Positions 1 through 14,689 are shown, counted from the stretch's first letter. The stretch is 64,000 nt of DNA from Epiperipatus broadwayi (GCA_028023455.1 JAQFVV010000013.1:9640411-9704410); one strand, 5' to 3'. A program made the numbers and translations. The notes: generated by a model from the letters alone, not told the origin.

Positions 1-1370
1 AGGGCTATTTATATGAGCTCTTATCTTCCATAACAAATTTTTAATTAATAGTTTGAGACCAGGGCATTTCTTTATCTCAACCCAATCTTAATTAATGATT
101 CTGACCAGAGTTAATTAATTTTTAAAAAATGTAAAAACAAGTCTCAGCTTCAGTTAAAATAAATTAAAAATAGATTCCAATCAAAACAAGAATGCAATTA
201 AAAAGTTTGATTGCTTTTAATTACTTTGATTAAAAAAAACAAGTGACCAAAAGAAAACTTTTAAAATAAAATCTATTAAAAAATAGAAATGACCAAATTT
301 TAAAATAACTGTATATGTGTGTTATTACACGTACTCATATAAACAAAACTTTTAAATAATTTTCTTTTTAAAATTTTATTAAAACAAAAGTTAGTTTTAT
401 TATTGTGATAAAACTTTTGATTTGAATATTCTGCTTCAATATCTCTCAGACATCAGAGGAATCAAAGAAAGCCTGACAAATTTAGAGATTATTTTCTAGA
501 GTGAGTGGAAGTGTGCACTGTTTGTACATGCACTGTTTGCACACAGATTTATAATTATGTAAATAAAATTATTGTACAGACAATACTTTATTTCTTCTGG
601 AAAGTAGATCATTCTAGAAAATGTTATCGTTAAAGAATTTGAATACTAATTTATACAGATTAATATATACAAATTAGTAAAGGTAATAAAGAGATGAACT
701 GAAAGAGCAAGTCAGATCTGAGAGATAATTGGAGAATCACTGAAGTAAAAATCATAGTCAGTCAAACAGAACATATGGCTATCAAGAGTTAATTAATATA
801 TTTTTTGAAAGAGAGAAGTGACAGTGCTAAAGTGCAAGTAGTATACAACTATGAAATGATAAAAACTAAGAGTGAAAATAATTCATTTATAGATTTTCAA
901 TTAAACTTTAATGTTAACGAAATGTATAGTTATTTGCAGAGTGTGAAATAAAATATTTTCTCACACAAACCTTATTCTAACAAAACACCAAAGTTAAGTG
1001 ATAATTATTGTCATTATCTTATTACTTATTGTTATTTGTTTTATGCATTTTATTTATAATCTCAGAACAGAAAAATAAAGTTTCTGAAACATATTTTTGT
1101 CTTTGTATTGATTTGCTTATTTTCACTGACATGGCTGGGATGAATGCCCTGATGTACACAGCATAACCCTAATATTTATTATTAGAATTATTCAGTATGA
1201 TTATAAAATATCTTTTGGCAGATTAATAAAAAACAAAACTGAACTTCTTCATACCAATTTCTAACTTTACCTCCCTTTAATTTATTGTATTCATTTGTAT
1301 GCTTAGTCTTTCTCTTTAAGATTATTATTTATATGTATATCCACACCATTTGTAGAAAATCATTTTGAAA

Positions 1371-1468
1371 AACCATTTCACTATATATATATATATTGTA
1401 TTGCCCACATTCTTTTTAAAAACCATTTCACTATATATATATATATTGTATTGCCCACATTCTTTTTA
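1371..1468. repeat. 50-bp tandem duplication
   Basis: Two nearly identical 50-bp units lie head to tail. Each begins AACCATTTCAC, runs through an (AT)n core and ends TTGCCCACATTCTTTTT. The near-identity suggests a recent local duplication. Confidence 0.9.
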
Positions 1469-1836
1469 TATGTCAACAAAAAGATGAAAACATCTATTTA
1501 CTTTTAGATTTATTTATTCGATCTCTTTCATTTAGTTACTATGTACTATCTTTGAAGGTTGCTGGTTTTTCAGGTAGATAATAATATCACTGGTAGCAAG
1601 CTACCGATAATATAATTTCTCTGCTACTAAATTATAACACTGATCATCCAAGCACTTTATTTATTTAAGGAAAAACCCTTTAGGTGCCAGTTAATTACAG
1701 GAGTAACTAATGTGCTTGCTCAATCAACTACGAATTTAGTACCTAACCTCCCAGCTAGCTCATCAGACTTTAGCTATTTTCAATTCTCCACATATACTAT
1801 GAATATCTATTCCCAATATTTATGTCATAAATATTT

Positions 1837-2030
1837 GACCAATAGAACACAACTTTGTTATTAACTCTTATGACATGACTCCCTCCCCTATTTTCAATCT
1901 TACTTAACAATAGTTAAAAGACTTATTTCACAAACCTTTAACCAATAGAATGCACTGACATGATTAACTTTATGGCATGAGTCCCTCATTACTTTCAATC
2001 TTACTTAACATTAATTCAAAATATTTATTT
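1837..2030. repeat. about 103-bp diverged tandem duplication
   Basis: ACCAATAG recurs at 1838 and 1941. Both units continue with a CATGACTCCCTC / CATGAGTCCCTC block and then TTTCAATCTTACTTAACA. The units have drifted by small indels and substitutions, so the duplication is old. Confidence 0.75.
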
Positions 2031-4834
2031 CCAGTTTTCCTTAAATGCTTGTTCTTGCCTTATAATAAACACATATACACATTATATTAAAGTATACATT
2101 TAATATGTTCAAATTACACACATACAATAATAAAATAAATTAAAACACACATTGAATTATATAATGCACACACATAACTAATAAGGTCTTTGATTTAAAA
2201 GCCTTATTATGAAAACTAAGCTAATGCATGTAGAGAAATCATTAATAGTTCTATATTTGGGTAAATTTAAGTTATAGTTTTTGATTGTTTAATATTGGAA
2301 GACAAAATGAATGTTTACCTAGGATTTGAACACGCGAATAAGGCAACATAGCTTCTGCTGGTTTTCCTGATTCCAACTGGTTGGGATGTATAGGAATTTA
2401 CTTGCAGATTTTAACATGGACTCCGATGCTTTCCAGCTTTACATGAACATGGTTTCTTCCTCAAACTGACTGCAGATGTTATTGCAGAGAGGTTCAGGCT
2501 GGCTGCATAACCCAATGAGTTCAGCAGCACATTCTAGATGATATGATGTACATTCTGAGATACTTCAATATATTTAGATCAATTTAGACAAACTCTGAAG
2601 ACTCAGTAACTTTTAACCTTTCAGATGGACCTTACGAGTTGACTCAAAGCGGTTTCAAATTGCTCGAAATTCCGGCATTTTTAATGCTATTTTTGACATT
2701 TTACACTTTTTTTTAAGAGAAGTTCTGTAAGATGCTGCCCTCTCTTGAATTCTTTTACAAGTAAAAAAATCAATAAAACTGCTGCTAAAGTTCTAACAAA
2801 GAAGTGAGCTTAGTGCTGATTGGCTCTTAGCCATCAAGGAGATTCTGATTTGCTGTCAATGACAAAGAAAACCGCCTAATCAAAGAAAAACGCTACGATC
2901 TTTTTTGGTTCATTTTGTAAATGATAAACAAATGTTTTAGACCATTTTAAAAGTATTTATTGACAATTTATATATTATTTTGATAAAATATGCTAAAAAA
3001 TAATATTATTTTAGAAAAATATTTAAGATTTTAGTAAAAATATTTAAGATTTTAGCAAAAAAATTATTTACTTTTCCTCAGCGTAAAACTGAGAAAGAAA
3101 TCAACTATGCCAGCAACTCTTTTTAATTGGTCACTAACTTTTGTTTGTAAATTTGCTGCTATCGAATATTTCTATAATAAATAAATAGAAATTTATTTTT
3201 GAAAAAACTTTCATTCACTTTGATAACCTGACAAATTATTAATATACATTTTACAAATGAAACTAAAGAGAATACAATATTAAAAGACAAATATATTTTG
3301 AGGCTTGAGTGTGATTTTGACCAATTAAAAGTTTATATATTTACCTCACTCAGCCAATAAAATACCAGTCGCTACAAAAGTTAATGGTTTTATTTTATGA
3401 ATGGCTGAATATTAACTGAATGATTGAATTCAATGAATTGAATTAAATGAATCCTAAACAATACAAAATCTCCCTTTTTATAGCTAGCATTCATTATCTG
3501 AGGATCGATCGAGCAATCTGATTCAATAGTATTGGGCCTTCATTCCTTTTATTTAAGAGTTCAAACCTCGTTCTAGTCCTTCCCTTTGTTTGTTAATTAT
3601 TTCCATTGTTTTGATTTTAATTTTCAGTTCTTTTATCTATATTGCATTAACTTTCAAAAAAATTCCTTTCTTTTAATTAATTTTTATAGATACACACATT
3701 CCCTATTACAAGACAAAATAAGCAATTTATTTTATTAATTTAAAACTAACAACGTTAATTGTTTTTTTCTTTAATTTTTATTTATTATCGAAATCTTTTC
3801 CCACTCCCCTTTCTTTTGTTTATTTCCTTTTCTTAAACTTTCATGAAAATCTTTCTGAAATTTAAACTAACCTTTTTTTTTTTTAAATAATATTTTTTTT
3901 ACAAATTTTCTTTCAATAAAATTCCTCTCGTTAACTATTAGAAATATATACCGACCTACATCGATACAATATATAGATATTTTGTAAGGGTATCTTACAA
4001 TCCTGTTCAAACTCACCCTTAGATATCTGCATCGAATTAAACCCATTGGAAACATGAACTGAGGTAATAGATTAGATACACATTATCATTTTTTTATGCA
4101 AATAGACATATAGGCATTAAAAGTTTATTTTAATAGTTACTAAATCAAGATAGTGTTAAAATGAAATAAATGCTCTTTTTCAATAAAAAGTAAAAACCTA
4201 ATTAAATAGACCTTTCATATATATACACCTATACTAATAATAATTTATTTGTCAATGTGTAAATGTCACTATTTAAGACTTAGACTTTGTAGGCATGGTA
4301 ATGACCTGGTGTCAAGTCAATACCTAGACAACTAAGTATTAGAGAATGAGAGTAGAATTTTACTACATAATTTTAGCTTTATCTTCAACCAATATATATA
4401 TATGCAACAATAGACAACCACAGCAATTAAAAAGGAAATGAAAAAAAGCTCTTATACTAAATAATGGAAACTGAGCATGGTATAAAAATGAACCCAGTTC
4501 GTTTCCATCCTCTTTTGTTATTTATGTAAGGATAGGATAACCATACATAACCAATATCTTAAGATTGAACCATAGAATGCAAGATAAAATGGACGACTTA
4601 TTTGAAAATCTCATTTTAATTGCATAATATGCACAGCACAAAAGGTTGAAAGAAATCTCAATTAATGCTTAAAATAAAGAAAGTTACTAATTTTCCAGCT
4701 ATTTAATGAAAGAACTGAATTAATTTTAAGTTGATAAGTAAAAATGATGGTTTGCATTATTATTCAAATGAGAGGAAAGAAAATAATATATTGCCAGCAT
4801 ATATATATATGTTGATACGAAAATTTTCACGGGT

Positions 4835-5285
4835 TGTATATATAAAAAACATATTTTGCAGGTTCATTGGTGTTAAAAAATTTAAATATTGATATACTGA
4901 CATTTTGATTTGATCGCACAAGTCATCCACTGGATGATAAAAGGTAGAGGCGCTACAATCACTGATTTGAAAAAAAAAAAAAACGTTAAAGTTCCACCAA
5001 CAGCAAAAATGTTAAATTAAGAATGTTTTTTAAAAAAATATTTCCAAATAGGAGGATGTTTGAATGTATCATCTCGCTTATTGATACTATCTTAATTTAA
5101 CATTTTTGCTATTGGTGGAATTTTAACTTTTTTTGTTCAAATCAGTGATTGTAGTGCCTCTACAACTGTCTTTCTATCTTTTATCACTCAGTGAATGACT
5201 TGTGTGATCAAGTCAAAATGTCGGTATATCAATACTTAAATTTTTTAACATGGATGAACCCACAAAATATGTCTTTTATATATAT
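4835..5285. repeat. Long inverted repeat 1 (foldback), arms about 185 bp
   Basis: The left arm (about 4835-5025) is matched in reverse complement by the right arm (about 5090-5285), with a spacer of roughly 65 bp. Matching pairs include CAATCACTGATTTGAA with TTCAAATCAGTGATTG, and ACAGCAAAAATGTTAAATTA with TAATTTAACATTTTTGCTAT. The arms differ by scattered substitutions and a longer poly-A in the left arm. No coding capacity is visible; the 60-codon frame inside is incidental. Confidence 0.85.
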
Positions 5286-5322
5286 ATATACCACAAAATA
5301 TGTCTTTTATATATATATATAC
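5261..5322. repeat. 31-bp tandem duplication
   Basis: CACAAAATATGTCTTTTATA followed by a (TA)n run is repeated once, starting at 5261 and 5292, at the outer end of inverted repeat 1. Confidence 0.85.
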
Positions 5323-5833
5323 CTGGACAGTGAAGTAAATTTTCTTTTATCTAATTCTCTAAATACCAAATAACCAATTGAAAATTGAATTTATTATGAA
5401 GTACCTAGCAATGTATTCTGGCTAAATAAAATCACCATATGATCAAAATGCTGCCATCCCAGCCATAAAGTGTGATGATTTGATTCTCTTGTATATATAA
5501 TGCCAAAAGAAGTACCAAATGCCTCTCCTGAAATGTCTGAATGGATTCAGGAGGAGAGCAACTGCAAATATGGAAACATCATTTCAAGTGCACTGCTGGA
5601 GAATTTGAGCAAGTGATGGAGAATTTATTGGAGTAGAATGACAAAAATAAAGATAGACTGTATCCATGAGAGAAGTTATTAATAAATTCAAGGATTTCAA
5701 TCAGGGTCATTGGAAAAGAAATTGATTTATTATATGTTATATTTTTTTTTTTTTTGCATTTGCAAAATTCTATTCTTATATCATTCTCACACTTGGAAGT
5801 TTCAATGTGCTTACATTTGGAATAATCCATTAT

Positions 5834-5954
5834 TAAACAAGGCAAAACTCTCTCCATACAGTAGTGCTACCCTGTGCCAACCAGAGTAATCAATGGATGC
5901 CAATGGTTGGCACAGGGTGGCATTACTGTATGGAGAGAGTTTTGCCTTGTTTAA
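5834..5954. mobile_element. Foldback repeat family F, copy 1 (near-perfect hairpin)
   Basis: The arms 5834-5884 and 5904-5954 are almost perfect reverse complements, separated by only about 19 bp. The shared arm core is GCAAAACTCTCTCCATACAG. The same core bounds related hairpins near 26.4, 39.2 and 45.4-47.0 kb, so this is a dispersed family rather than a chance palindrome. The sequence just outside the right arm (GTGCTAGTATAAG then GTGATCATGTGATG) also recurs beside the other copies, which suggests it belongs to the repeat. Confidence 0.85.
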
Positions 5955-8900
5955 TAACAATTATGTGCTAGTATAAGAGATAGTGATCATGTGATGTTTA
6001 ATAATTCATTATGTTGAAAAATAGTATAGTACAGGGGAGAAGGTATTATGTTAGATAAGGTTTTCTTTTTTATACATAAATAAAGTTTAGGTTAATTCCC
6101 TCTGTAGTGACTTGATATTGGGACACTACCATGGATTATGGGATAAGGTAAGAATTTTCTGATACTATTCCATTTTGAGTACATGCACTATTCATGACAG
6201 AGGTTGTATTAATTGTTTATTTAACTATGAATGACTAATGATGCATAAAATATTCATTATGGATCTACTTATCTAAATAAGGATGATTAACTCTAACTGT
6301 GAGGTTGAAACTTAAGAAACCATAAAACATATAATAATTGCAATATAATGCAGTTTTATATAAGTTTAATAGTTACTTACATTTATTCAACCCAAACCTA
6401 AGATAAATCACATTTAATCCCATTAAATTTCAACAATAATATGAAATAAAAATATTACCTGTACATAAGCATAATAAATATCGAGAAAACTTTATTACAT
6501 TAATAACAACTATAATATTAATTAAGAAAGAAAGAAACAATTATGAGAAAGTGCAATAAAATAATCTCTAGGTTTATTCATTTATCATATTTGTTGATTC
6601 AAGGAAAATTACATTCAACACATTAATCCATTTTAAGATTGCATATCACTTAGATGTTTATCATATTTAATATTTGTTTTGATAGTCCACAAGTCAGGAG
6701 TGGAATTTAAATATTTAGCTCATAATCCATTATCCATTGAGTGGTATTAAATATTGAGCATTAATAATCCATAATGATTTCTTTAAGGACTGGATACAAA
6801 TTCATAGGTTGTTATACCCATCAATTTGATTCATTTGAACAGATGATATAATTTTAATCAAAGGATTAGCATTCATTATTTCCTTAATTTGAGATATATA
6901 ATTAATTCATCTACAGATCTTTAGACCATGATACTAGGAATTCTGATTTTATCTCTAATAAATCAAGTAGTTTATCATCTAGAACAAAGTGATTTTTATG
7001 CTTTTTGAATCAAAGTTTGTTTCTTTAAGTGTCAAGTTTATGGAGGCATATTTGAATTGAGAAAAATAATTGTTTAAAGTTTTTCCTTACATAATTAAAG
7101 ACATGTCAATTTACAACATGGAAATGAATATGCATTCTTTTTTGAAGTGAAGGAAATAATTATTTTTACAATAATTTGAAAATAAATATTAACTACTTAT
7201 TTGAAGTTAATAAATATAATTTTCCAAATCTATCAACTATTTACCATTACTTTCAATTAAAGAAATTGAGAAATTTATTGTTGAAATAGTGAGACAGCAT
7301 TCCATGAGTCAATTTGTCCAATTTTCCATTAACAGTTGATTGTAATAAATGAGATTTCATGAAATAAAGAAGTAGGAAATTAATTAATGATAGCTTTTTT
7401 GGTTTATTTGTCATTGTTCATCTTTTCCTAGTATGATGATAAGTCATTTTTAACCAGCAAAGGCAAATGCCTAGACTAGTTAAACTAGCTGATCACCATG
7501 TAGATGACAATCAAGATGACTATTTAAAAATTTGAATCTGTTTAGATTCAGAATGCAATAAAAATTTGTGAAGACTGTCTGGATTTTCCAAACTTTAGTT
7601 TTTATACCAATTATCACGATGTCTGGATTACAAAATATTCTCCATCATGCATTGGGGTTTTTCAGTTTTTTCTGCAAAATGTTGGAAAAGGTCATCATAG
7701 TTATTGCTAGGAAAATGTTGGAGTTAAGATATTTTTGAATTAACATGCAATAAACTTTAGAAACATCATTTAGAAATGAAGAGAAAAATAACAATTGCAG
7801 ACTTTTCCAATCACTTTACTTTCATTTCAGGTTTTAAAATAATTATACAAGCATTTATTTAAAATAAATAATTCAATAAAACATAGTAGTTCTCAGATAT
7901 TTATTCAATTGGAATGTAAATTAACCTTTTAATGAATACCATTAAATAAATATTGTAGCAAACTAATTTAATCTTTGCTAAACTTAAAATTTAAACATAT
8001 AAGCTTCTAGAAGCTTTCACACATGCACATAAAATATAAAAATGTAAAAACTGCTTATTATGCACATAAATAAAAATGTAATCTAAATATAATTGCTTTA
8101 CCACAAAATATTTTAGTGTGGTAATGTTAAATTTATAATTCTATTCTTTATTTCTGTATAAAATTAGTTGTTTTATGTGTGTGCACAATTCTATATATAT
8201 ATATGCTATGTATTTTATAGAAGCATTAATAATAAAATCTGCTTGGAAAACCATTCAAAAATGCTTTCTAAAATGTTATTTTCTCATAAATATTAGTATG
8301 AGAGACTATTAAACATGATATTGATTATATTCTATGCTATACAGGCAATGATAGTGATGAATATATTTACTTAACTATAAAAATTATAGCCAATAATTTT
8401 TTTACAGTTTTAAATTTATAATAGCAATTTCCAATGATATCGTAAGGTTACAATTTACCACTTTTCCTGGGCAAAAGCTTTTCTGGCTTCCAATTATATA
8501 AACTATAAAAATAAGTAAATTACTAATATTTAATCTTAAAATTATAATTACAATTATCATAACAAGTTTATTAAGTTGGGATGCTGGTATTGAAAGTAAA
8601 TAGTTTTTTTTAAGAATTAGCAAAAAAAAAAATCGTTATCCTTTAAAATTAATAATCATCTTTTACAGCTTCAAGATTATGTCTCATTTTTCTAAGTTTT
8701 CTCACCAAAATGAATCAATTTACTATTTTAGTATTTTATAATCACTATAATTTTCAGAACTTGTACTTGCAATAGGCTATTCTATTATATCTTTATTATA
8801 TTGGATATTTCTATGTGGATTTTGCCTATTTATTATACGATTTGTATAATCATTTCTATTCTGAATAGGTACATTAATATTTGACTATATAAGTAGCTTG

Positions 8901-9890
8901 CTTTTATGAGGGTTAAAATTTTATAGCCATTTTAAAATTAACACATGAAAAATATAAAATAATTATTTTAAAATTATTGTTTATTGTATTTAGTAAAAGT
9001 TATATTTGCTTTAAATAATTATTTCATGTAAATATTACATAAATACATTTTAATTGTCAAACTTCCTATGAACGCAAACGGATCTTGAAAAATGGAAAAA
9101 ATTAGTGAGTAGAAATTTTATTTCATATTCAATTCATCAAAAAACGGAATACATAAATATATTTTAATTATCAAACTTTCTACTAATGTAAGGTTAGAGT
9201 TTGAAAGTGGAATATGTAAATGTAATTTAATTATCACACCTTCTAATAAAGAGAGGGACAGCTAGAAAAATGGAGAGATTTAGCAAGGGAAATTTTTGAT
9301 ATTCAATACGTCAAAAATCAAAAATGAAATTTAGATAATAAAACATTAACAATTTTCTATTTCTCAGAATATATCCTCCTTATATACATATATAAATTTA
9401 AAATATATTTTAATTATCAATCGCATTATATTTTTATACTTTTATTTTTATTATTATTTTACTAATGCAAGCAAAGTTGCAGGTCAGCTTTGCTCATATT
9501 AGTGCAATAAAATAATGTAATCTCCTTAATAATTAAAATAAATTTAAAGAATATTTAAATGAAATAATAATGCATGAGTTATCAACAACATTTAAAAATG
9601 GCCTATGACATTGTTTATAAAAATTTATTACAATAGTTATTTTTACCTGCTATTGATAACTCATGTATTATTATTTCATAAAAATATTATTTAAATATAT
9701 TTTAATTATCAATGATATTACACTCTTTTAATCTAATAATGTGAGCAAAGCTATTAAAATGTATAAATATGTTGGAATCTCTACTTCAGATACTTTATTG
9801 TTATTTTGATTCAATATATATAAATATAATTCTATATATACTTCTTCCTTCTTCTTTTTCAGTAATTTTGCTTATTCATATACAACAATA
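5955..9890. other. Non-coding stretch, probable intron
   Basis: No exon or confident transposon domain is seen. Between about 6600 and 7760 the composition is less homopolymeric and minus-strand frames look vaguely protein-like between stops, so an old coding repeat is possible, but no family motif could be secured. Around 9060-9780 several short AT-rich segments containing TTTTAATTATCAA recur. Confidence 0.4.
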
Positions 9891-10112
9891 TATCTTGTTA
9901 AATAGCTACAGTCTTCTTACACCTTTAAGAAAATAATTTTTATTAATATAATAACAGTTTTGATTGTCATTGTCAGTCTTCTTCAGATCTACAAAAATTC
10001 AAATATTATAAAATACAACCAAGAAGACTGCCAGGGACATTCGAAACTGTTATTATATTAATAAAATTATTTTCTTAAAGGTGTAAAAAGACTGTGATTA
10101 TTTAATAAGATA
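9891..10112. repeat. Long inverted repeat 2 (foldback), arms about 93 bp
   Basis: The left arm (9891-9984) and right arm (10021-10112) are imperfect reverse complements. Anchors are ACACCTTTAAGAAAATAATT against AATTATTTTCTTAAAGGTGT. The inner end carries CAGTCTTCTTCAGATCT. A very similar inner motif is found in the foldback at 17.1-17.4 kb, suggesting the two are related. A 4.55-kb element begins 24 bp downstream. Confidence 0.85.
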
Positions 10113-10135
10113 CATGGTTATATATTGTAACCTTC

Positions 10136-13100
10136 CCCCGCTCCATAATAATAACAACAACATGCTAAGAATATACTAACTATTCCGGATTTTCTTTACT
10201 TATTTATTTCCGGTCAATAATAATTAACATTAATAATAATTCCGGGTTATCTAACTCAGTCTATCAAATATATTATTATAATTTAAATAAAATAATCACT
10301 AGCTCAGAACTTTATAAACACAGTTATGTCTGTGAAATGAATCAACATAAACATCTTTTATTATTCCCATGAGACCTGGAGCAATGACAAAGGAACAAGA
10401 CGAGAGATCATTGAGATACTATCCCAATGGCATAAGAACACTATCCTAAATAATTGACTAATAGCATTCCTACGACTTTTAAAACTTTTATCATATCTTA
10501 ATATTTTTAAAACAAATTCTAGCTCACATAAATAAATTAATTAAATAAAATAGAGTTAAATTAATCAAATCATATCAAATCAAATAGATAAATCAATAAG
10601 TAAATAAATAATTAAATCTCAGGTTCATAAATTGTAATTAAAACTGATTTCATATTGCCATAGTAAACTATGATAAGGGAATTTTATGTCATAGTTCACT
10701 ACGTAACGAATAACTAATTAATAAGAACAATGACAATAATAAAATAATATAATCTTCTTTTCTTTCTAGATGTATTAAATATTTTCGTGGTAACATTTAT
10801 TAATCTGATAATCAAAAGTTATGTGGTAACGTTCGCATATATTTTACTTAAATATTGTGGCAATTAACCCATGACCAATACCTGTTCTACTTATACTTCT
10901 TTCATTTTATTATGTAAATAAAACAAAATAAATTATTAAAATTTCTAATATTTATTATCCTGTGCAAAATCATAAACATGTTTAATTATAAACGTGCGTT
11001 GTGATTTCATGCATTTCATGTGTAGGAAAAACAACAACCAAGACACAAAGCTTACTAATAAAATTTTATAACATTTTATTAACATTATAACAAATAACAC
11101 TTTGTACATTATTTACAGCGGATATCCCTATTTACTTATCACAAACTTTTATTTATACCCGTTGATGTCTTAACATTATTATTATCGAATTTTATTTTAC
11201 CCTTTTACCATTAATAATTACAAAAGTATTTTACAATATTATTATTATTGGATACATGTTTTGAGCTTAGCTGAATACACAAAATTTCTATCCATTAAAC
11301 TTTTCTATTGACATTATGTCCTTATAATTTCAAAATTATATTTCTATAAGATCTTTACTGTTATGTAAAATTATACAAAAATTACAAAATTATACTTATT
11401 CTTGTTAGTATGGAATCCTACAGAATTTAATCCTTATGATATTTTCATGTTCCTTTTATTATCAATCATAATATAATTACTGATAAAATTTTGATCCCAT
11501 CCTTAACTTTATATAGCAATTAACATTATCCACACACTATGTACAAATACACATTTTTGTTATACATTTCTTTAACTCATTTTCCAAATAAACATGCAAT
11601 CTCTTTTACTAAATCTCACGTACAATATTTTAAAATCTTATTATTGTTTTAAAACTTAATTCTAAGGTTTTTTCCTTTAAAATTATATCAGTTTAGCAAT
11701 TGGTTTTAAAATTATATCATATGATTCTTCATCTTTTATAATACTTATACTTTCACTTTGGACTTATACAATTCTACTTTACTCTAGTAAATAACTATTC
11801 TTACATAACTACTATCTAACTTCCTTTCTATCTTATGTATCATTTCTATAAAATTATCTCCCTGACGATGTATTTTCATGAAATCAAGATAGCGAAGATA
11901 TAGATGCGTTGGATCAAAATAAACAAGATATTATCCTTTATAAAACTTTGACAATCATGGCACAGTGAATTTAAGGACGCCATAGAGGAGTGACTTTTAT
12001 CTGTCTATCTGCCTCTAGTATTGGAAGGATGCTAAAGCTATTTCTTCAGCTTCATCACATCAGAAAGTTTCAAAGATATGTAAAAACACTGTCCAGAATA
12101 TATGTGCTCAGTTATAGGGCGAAGTTATCTACACTGAAGTCACACAAATAATTATGATCCACATATTTCATTCCTTATAGTTTAATAAAACATCCTCTTG
12201 GTTTCCTTTGACATCAGTACTCCCAAGTCACTATCTGATTGATTTCTTCAGATTCATCTCTTCATTACATCGACAAATTCTCTGTCTACCTTGCTAATAA
12301 TAATAAAATTCATTTTTATTCAACTATACAGCTATTCTTAAGAAAATTCTTTACTATACTTCTCGTATATTTCTATCTCTACTGTTCTAAACTATTTGAA
12401 TATTTTCAATATAAAACTCAAAAGAATCACATAATTAATATGCTACTTATTATTAATCATTTTTAGATTATTTATTGCATGCACATTTTAAAATTTTACT
12501 ACTCTCTTAAATATATGTTTGATGTTGGATAAATGTGTACTTATAACTTTTAACATCTTTCATACTTCATTCATTAATAGATGACCTATAAAAAAAAATA
12601 TATTACATATTACCAATAATATTAAAATTACCAACGATCTCTATCCTCTGGATCGTATTTGTAAACTTCTCCATTCCAGGACTTCTAGTAGGTATTTAAA
12701 ATTTTCCATACACACATTTTTATTTATACTAATATTTCTCTCATTCCATTAGCTCGTATATTTAAATATAATTATTATAAAATTTATGTTTATATGTTTC
12801 CCTAAGCTAATTCAAATTTTATACTTTAAATACAATAAAAAAAATAATTAAAACTATATTTACGATACAGCTTTGTTGGACTCGCTTGGAAAATCGTTCA
12901 TTGCAAAGCTAAAAAAAAAAATTATATTTTATTTTCTTCAGTCACTTAATGTTCTAATTTAAACTTTTAATTCTGTTTATTAATTCTTCTTGGACGATGA
13001 TCCTTAATTTTCTTCATCTTTTTCCACTTATTCTTGAGATCTCCTTTACATAGTCTGCTAGCTTTTTCCCCCGCGCGCTTGGTTTTCCTCGATGCATCTT

Positions 13101-14689
13101 GTACTTTATTTTAAAAATTCAATAAATTTTTCTTTATTTCCATGGATCCATTTTCCTCATTTTAGTGATTAATTATATCTGTTTAAAATAATATTCTTTC
13201 CATTTAATATCTTTTCCTTTTTTCTATGATGAGATAAAAATCCAAGTTCCTCTTAGTAAATTCATATAGCACTTTATGCAGGACTATGCCTTTTCTTCTA
13301 TTTTAAATTTTTAAAACTATATTTTTTAAATAATGTTTCCTTTAATATAACATATTTTTCTTTATCACTATTTTACTATATACTCGAGAAACATATTATA
13401 ATTTTTCCATTGAGAAATATGACTTAGTTTTAAATACTTATAAAACAAATGTTCGTCATAAGATTCTCTCGATAGCAAATAGTTGCTTTCTTATATTTTC
13501 ACACAGCTTTTCCTTTGTATTTTTCCTAGTTATAGGATTTAATTTCTGGTTGAGCACAAATAATACAAAACTTATACAATTTTCACTCATTTTTCTTTCA
13601 ATAATTATTTCAATTATTATTCTTGGTATTTCCATTTTATTGTAGGCTGAATGGTCAAATTTGATTAAATCCACTGGTAAGATCACGTAGAAATTAGCAA
13701 ATCATCTTTCTGGATACAAAATTATATTATCTGTTCAAGACTAACTTTAGAATAATTATTAATTTATAAATTTATATTACTTTTTTCAGCTTCGATGTTA
13801 CAAGCAATTCAAAAAGGTTACCTTCCTCTTCAACTTTCACATTCCATCTCCCGCTTCTGTCTATCTTAGATTTTTTTCTTGCCAATTTAAATCCGTTGAT
13901 TGGTCAATATTTGTTTTTAGCGCGAACAATATTAGTCATTCTATTTTGGATGATAAATTGTACTTTTTAAATAAATATTTATGACGTAATGTCTGGAATA
14001 TTACTTTAACTTAATATTATTAAATTTAATCATAGTTTGATAAAATTATTATTTGATCTTTAAAATAATTATTAAGACAATCTATAATATTTTAAACTTT
14101 AATTTTTATGATAGATGACAATTATATCTAGTTTTAAATTCACAAACTTTATTATTATTTACCAAGTGTGTGTGTGCGTGAAAGCATGTAATATACGATC
14201 ACGTGTCTATTCACTTTACAAAAATAATCTTTTATTTATGTCTCGGTTTAAATTACCAAAACTAATGTATTTTCTAATTTTTGAAAAATAAATTGAAACT
14301 TATAGGACTAAATATAATTCTCACCATCCCGAAGTTTATTAATAAAAATATACCCTATTAATTTTGACTAATTATAATATTATCTTTCATTTATTTAAAC
14401 TATTAATTCTGAAAATATTATATTCTAATCATTACTATAATTTTAACTGTCTATAGCTGTGTTATTTTGTATGGCCAGCTTTCACAACCATAAGCAATGA
14501 TATTAAAACTTTATTTAACTGTTTACTTTTTAAAATACTTTATTATACTGTTATCTGTTAGGTATTTTAGCTTAAAATTGTATTACAAATCTATTATTAC
14601 TTTTATATCACTTAAATATAACTTAAAATTTAAAATTTTTTTCATAATTGACCTTTCTACCCTACCTATGATCTACAGACAAGGGCACA
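10136..14689 (-). mobile_element. Unclassified TG...CA element, copy 1 (4.55 kb)
   Basis: The copy starts TGTAACCTTCCCCC at 10136 after TTATATAT and ends AGGGCACA at 14689 before ATATAAATAAA. Strand is given relative to the promoter seen in the other two copies. Blocks shared with the other copies include CCAATGGCATAAGAACACTA (about 10424), ATCTCAGGTTC (about 10616) and TATGATAAGGGAATTTTATG (about 10668). A CCAATCA box lies on the minus strand at 13898-13904, but the paired TATA box seen in the other copies is not obvious. No frame exceeds about 85 codons and none looks like a protein. It is either a solo LTR or a non-autonomous element, and is the most degraded of the three. Confidence 0.7.

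Larger units (their letters stand above)
1..4834. other. AT-rich non-coding stretch
   Basis: I see no exon, RNA gene or recognisable transposon protein here. The next dynein exon expected after the one at 15399 was looked for on the minus strand and not found, so this is probably still intron of that gene. The segment holds two short tandem duplications, listed separately, and many homopolymer A/T runs. Around 2400-2900 base composition is less extreme, as in an old repeat, but I cannot classify it. Confidence 0.5.

Noticed and set aside
6600-7760. Possible old retrotransposon on the minus strand
   Set aside because: Frames such as NPDSLHKFLLHSESKQIQIF look protein-like, but no domain motif was recognised.
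8402-8623. 73-codon minus-strand frame as a possible dynein exon
   Set aside because: No dynein stem pattern, and splice sites in the required phase were not found.
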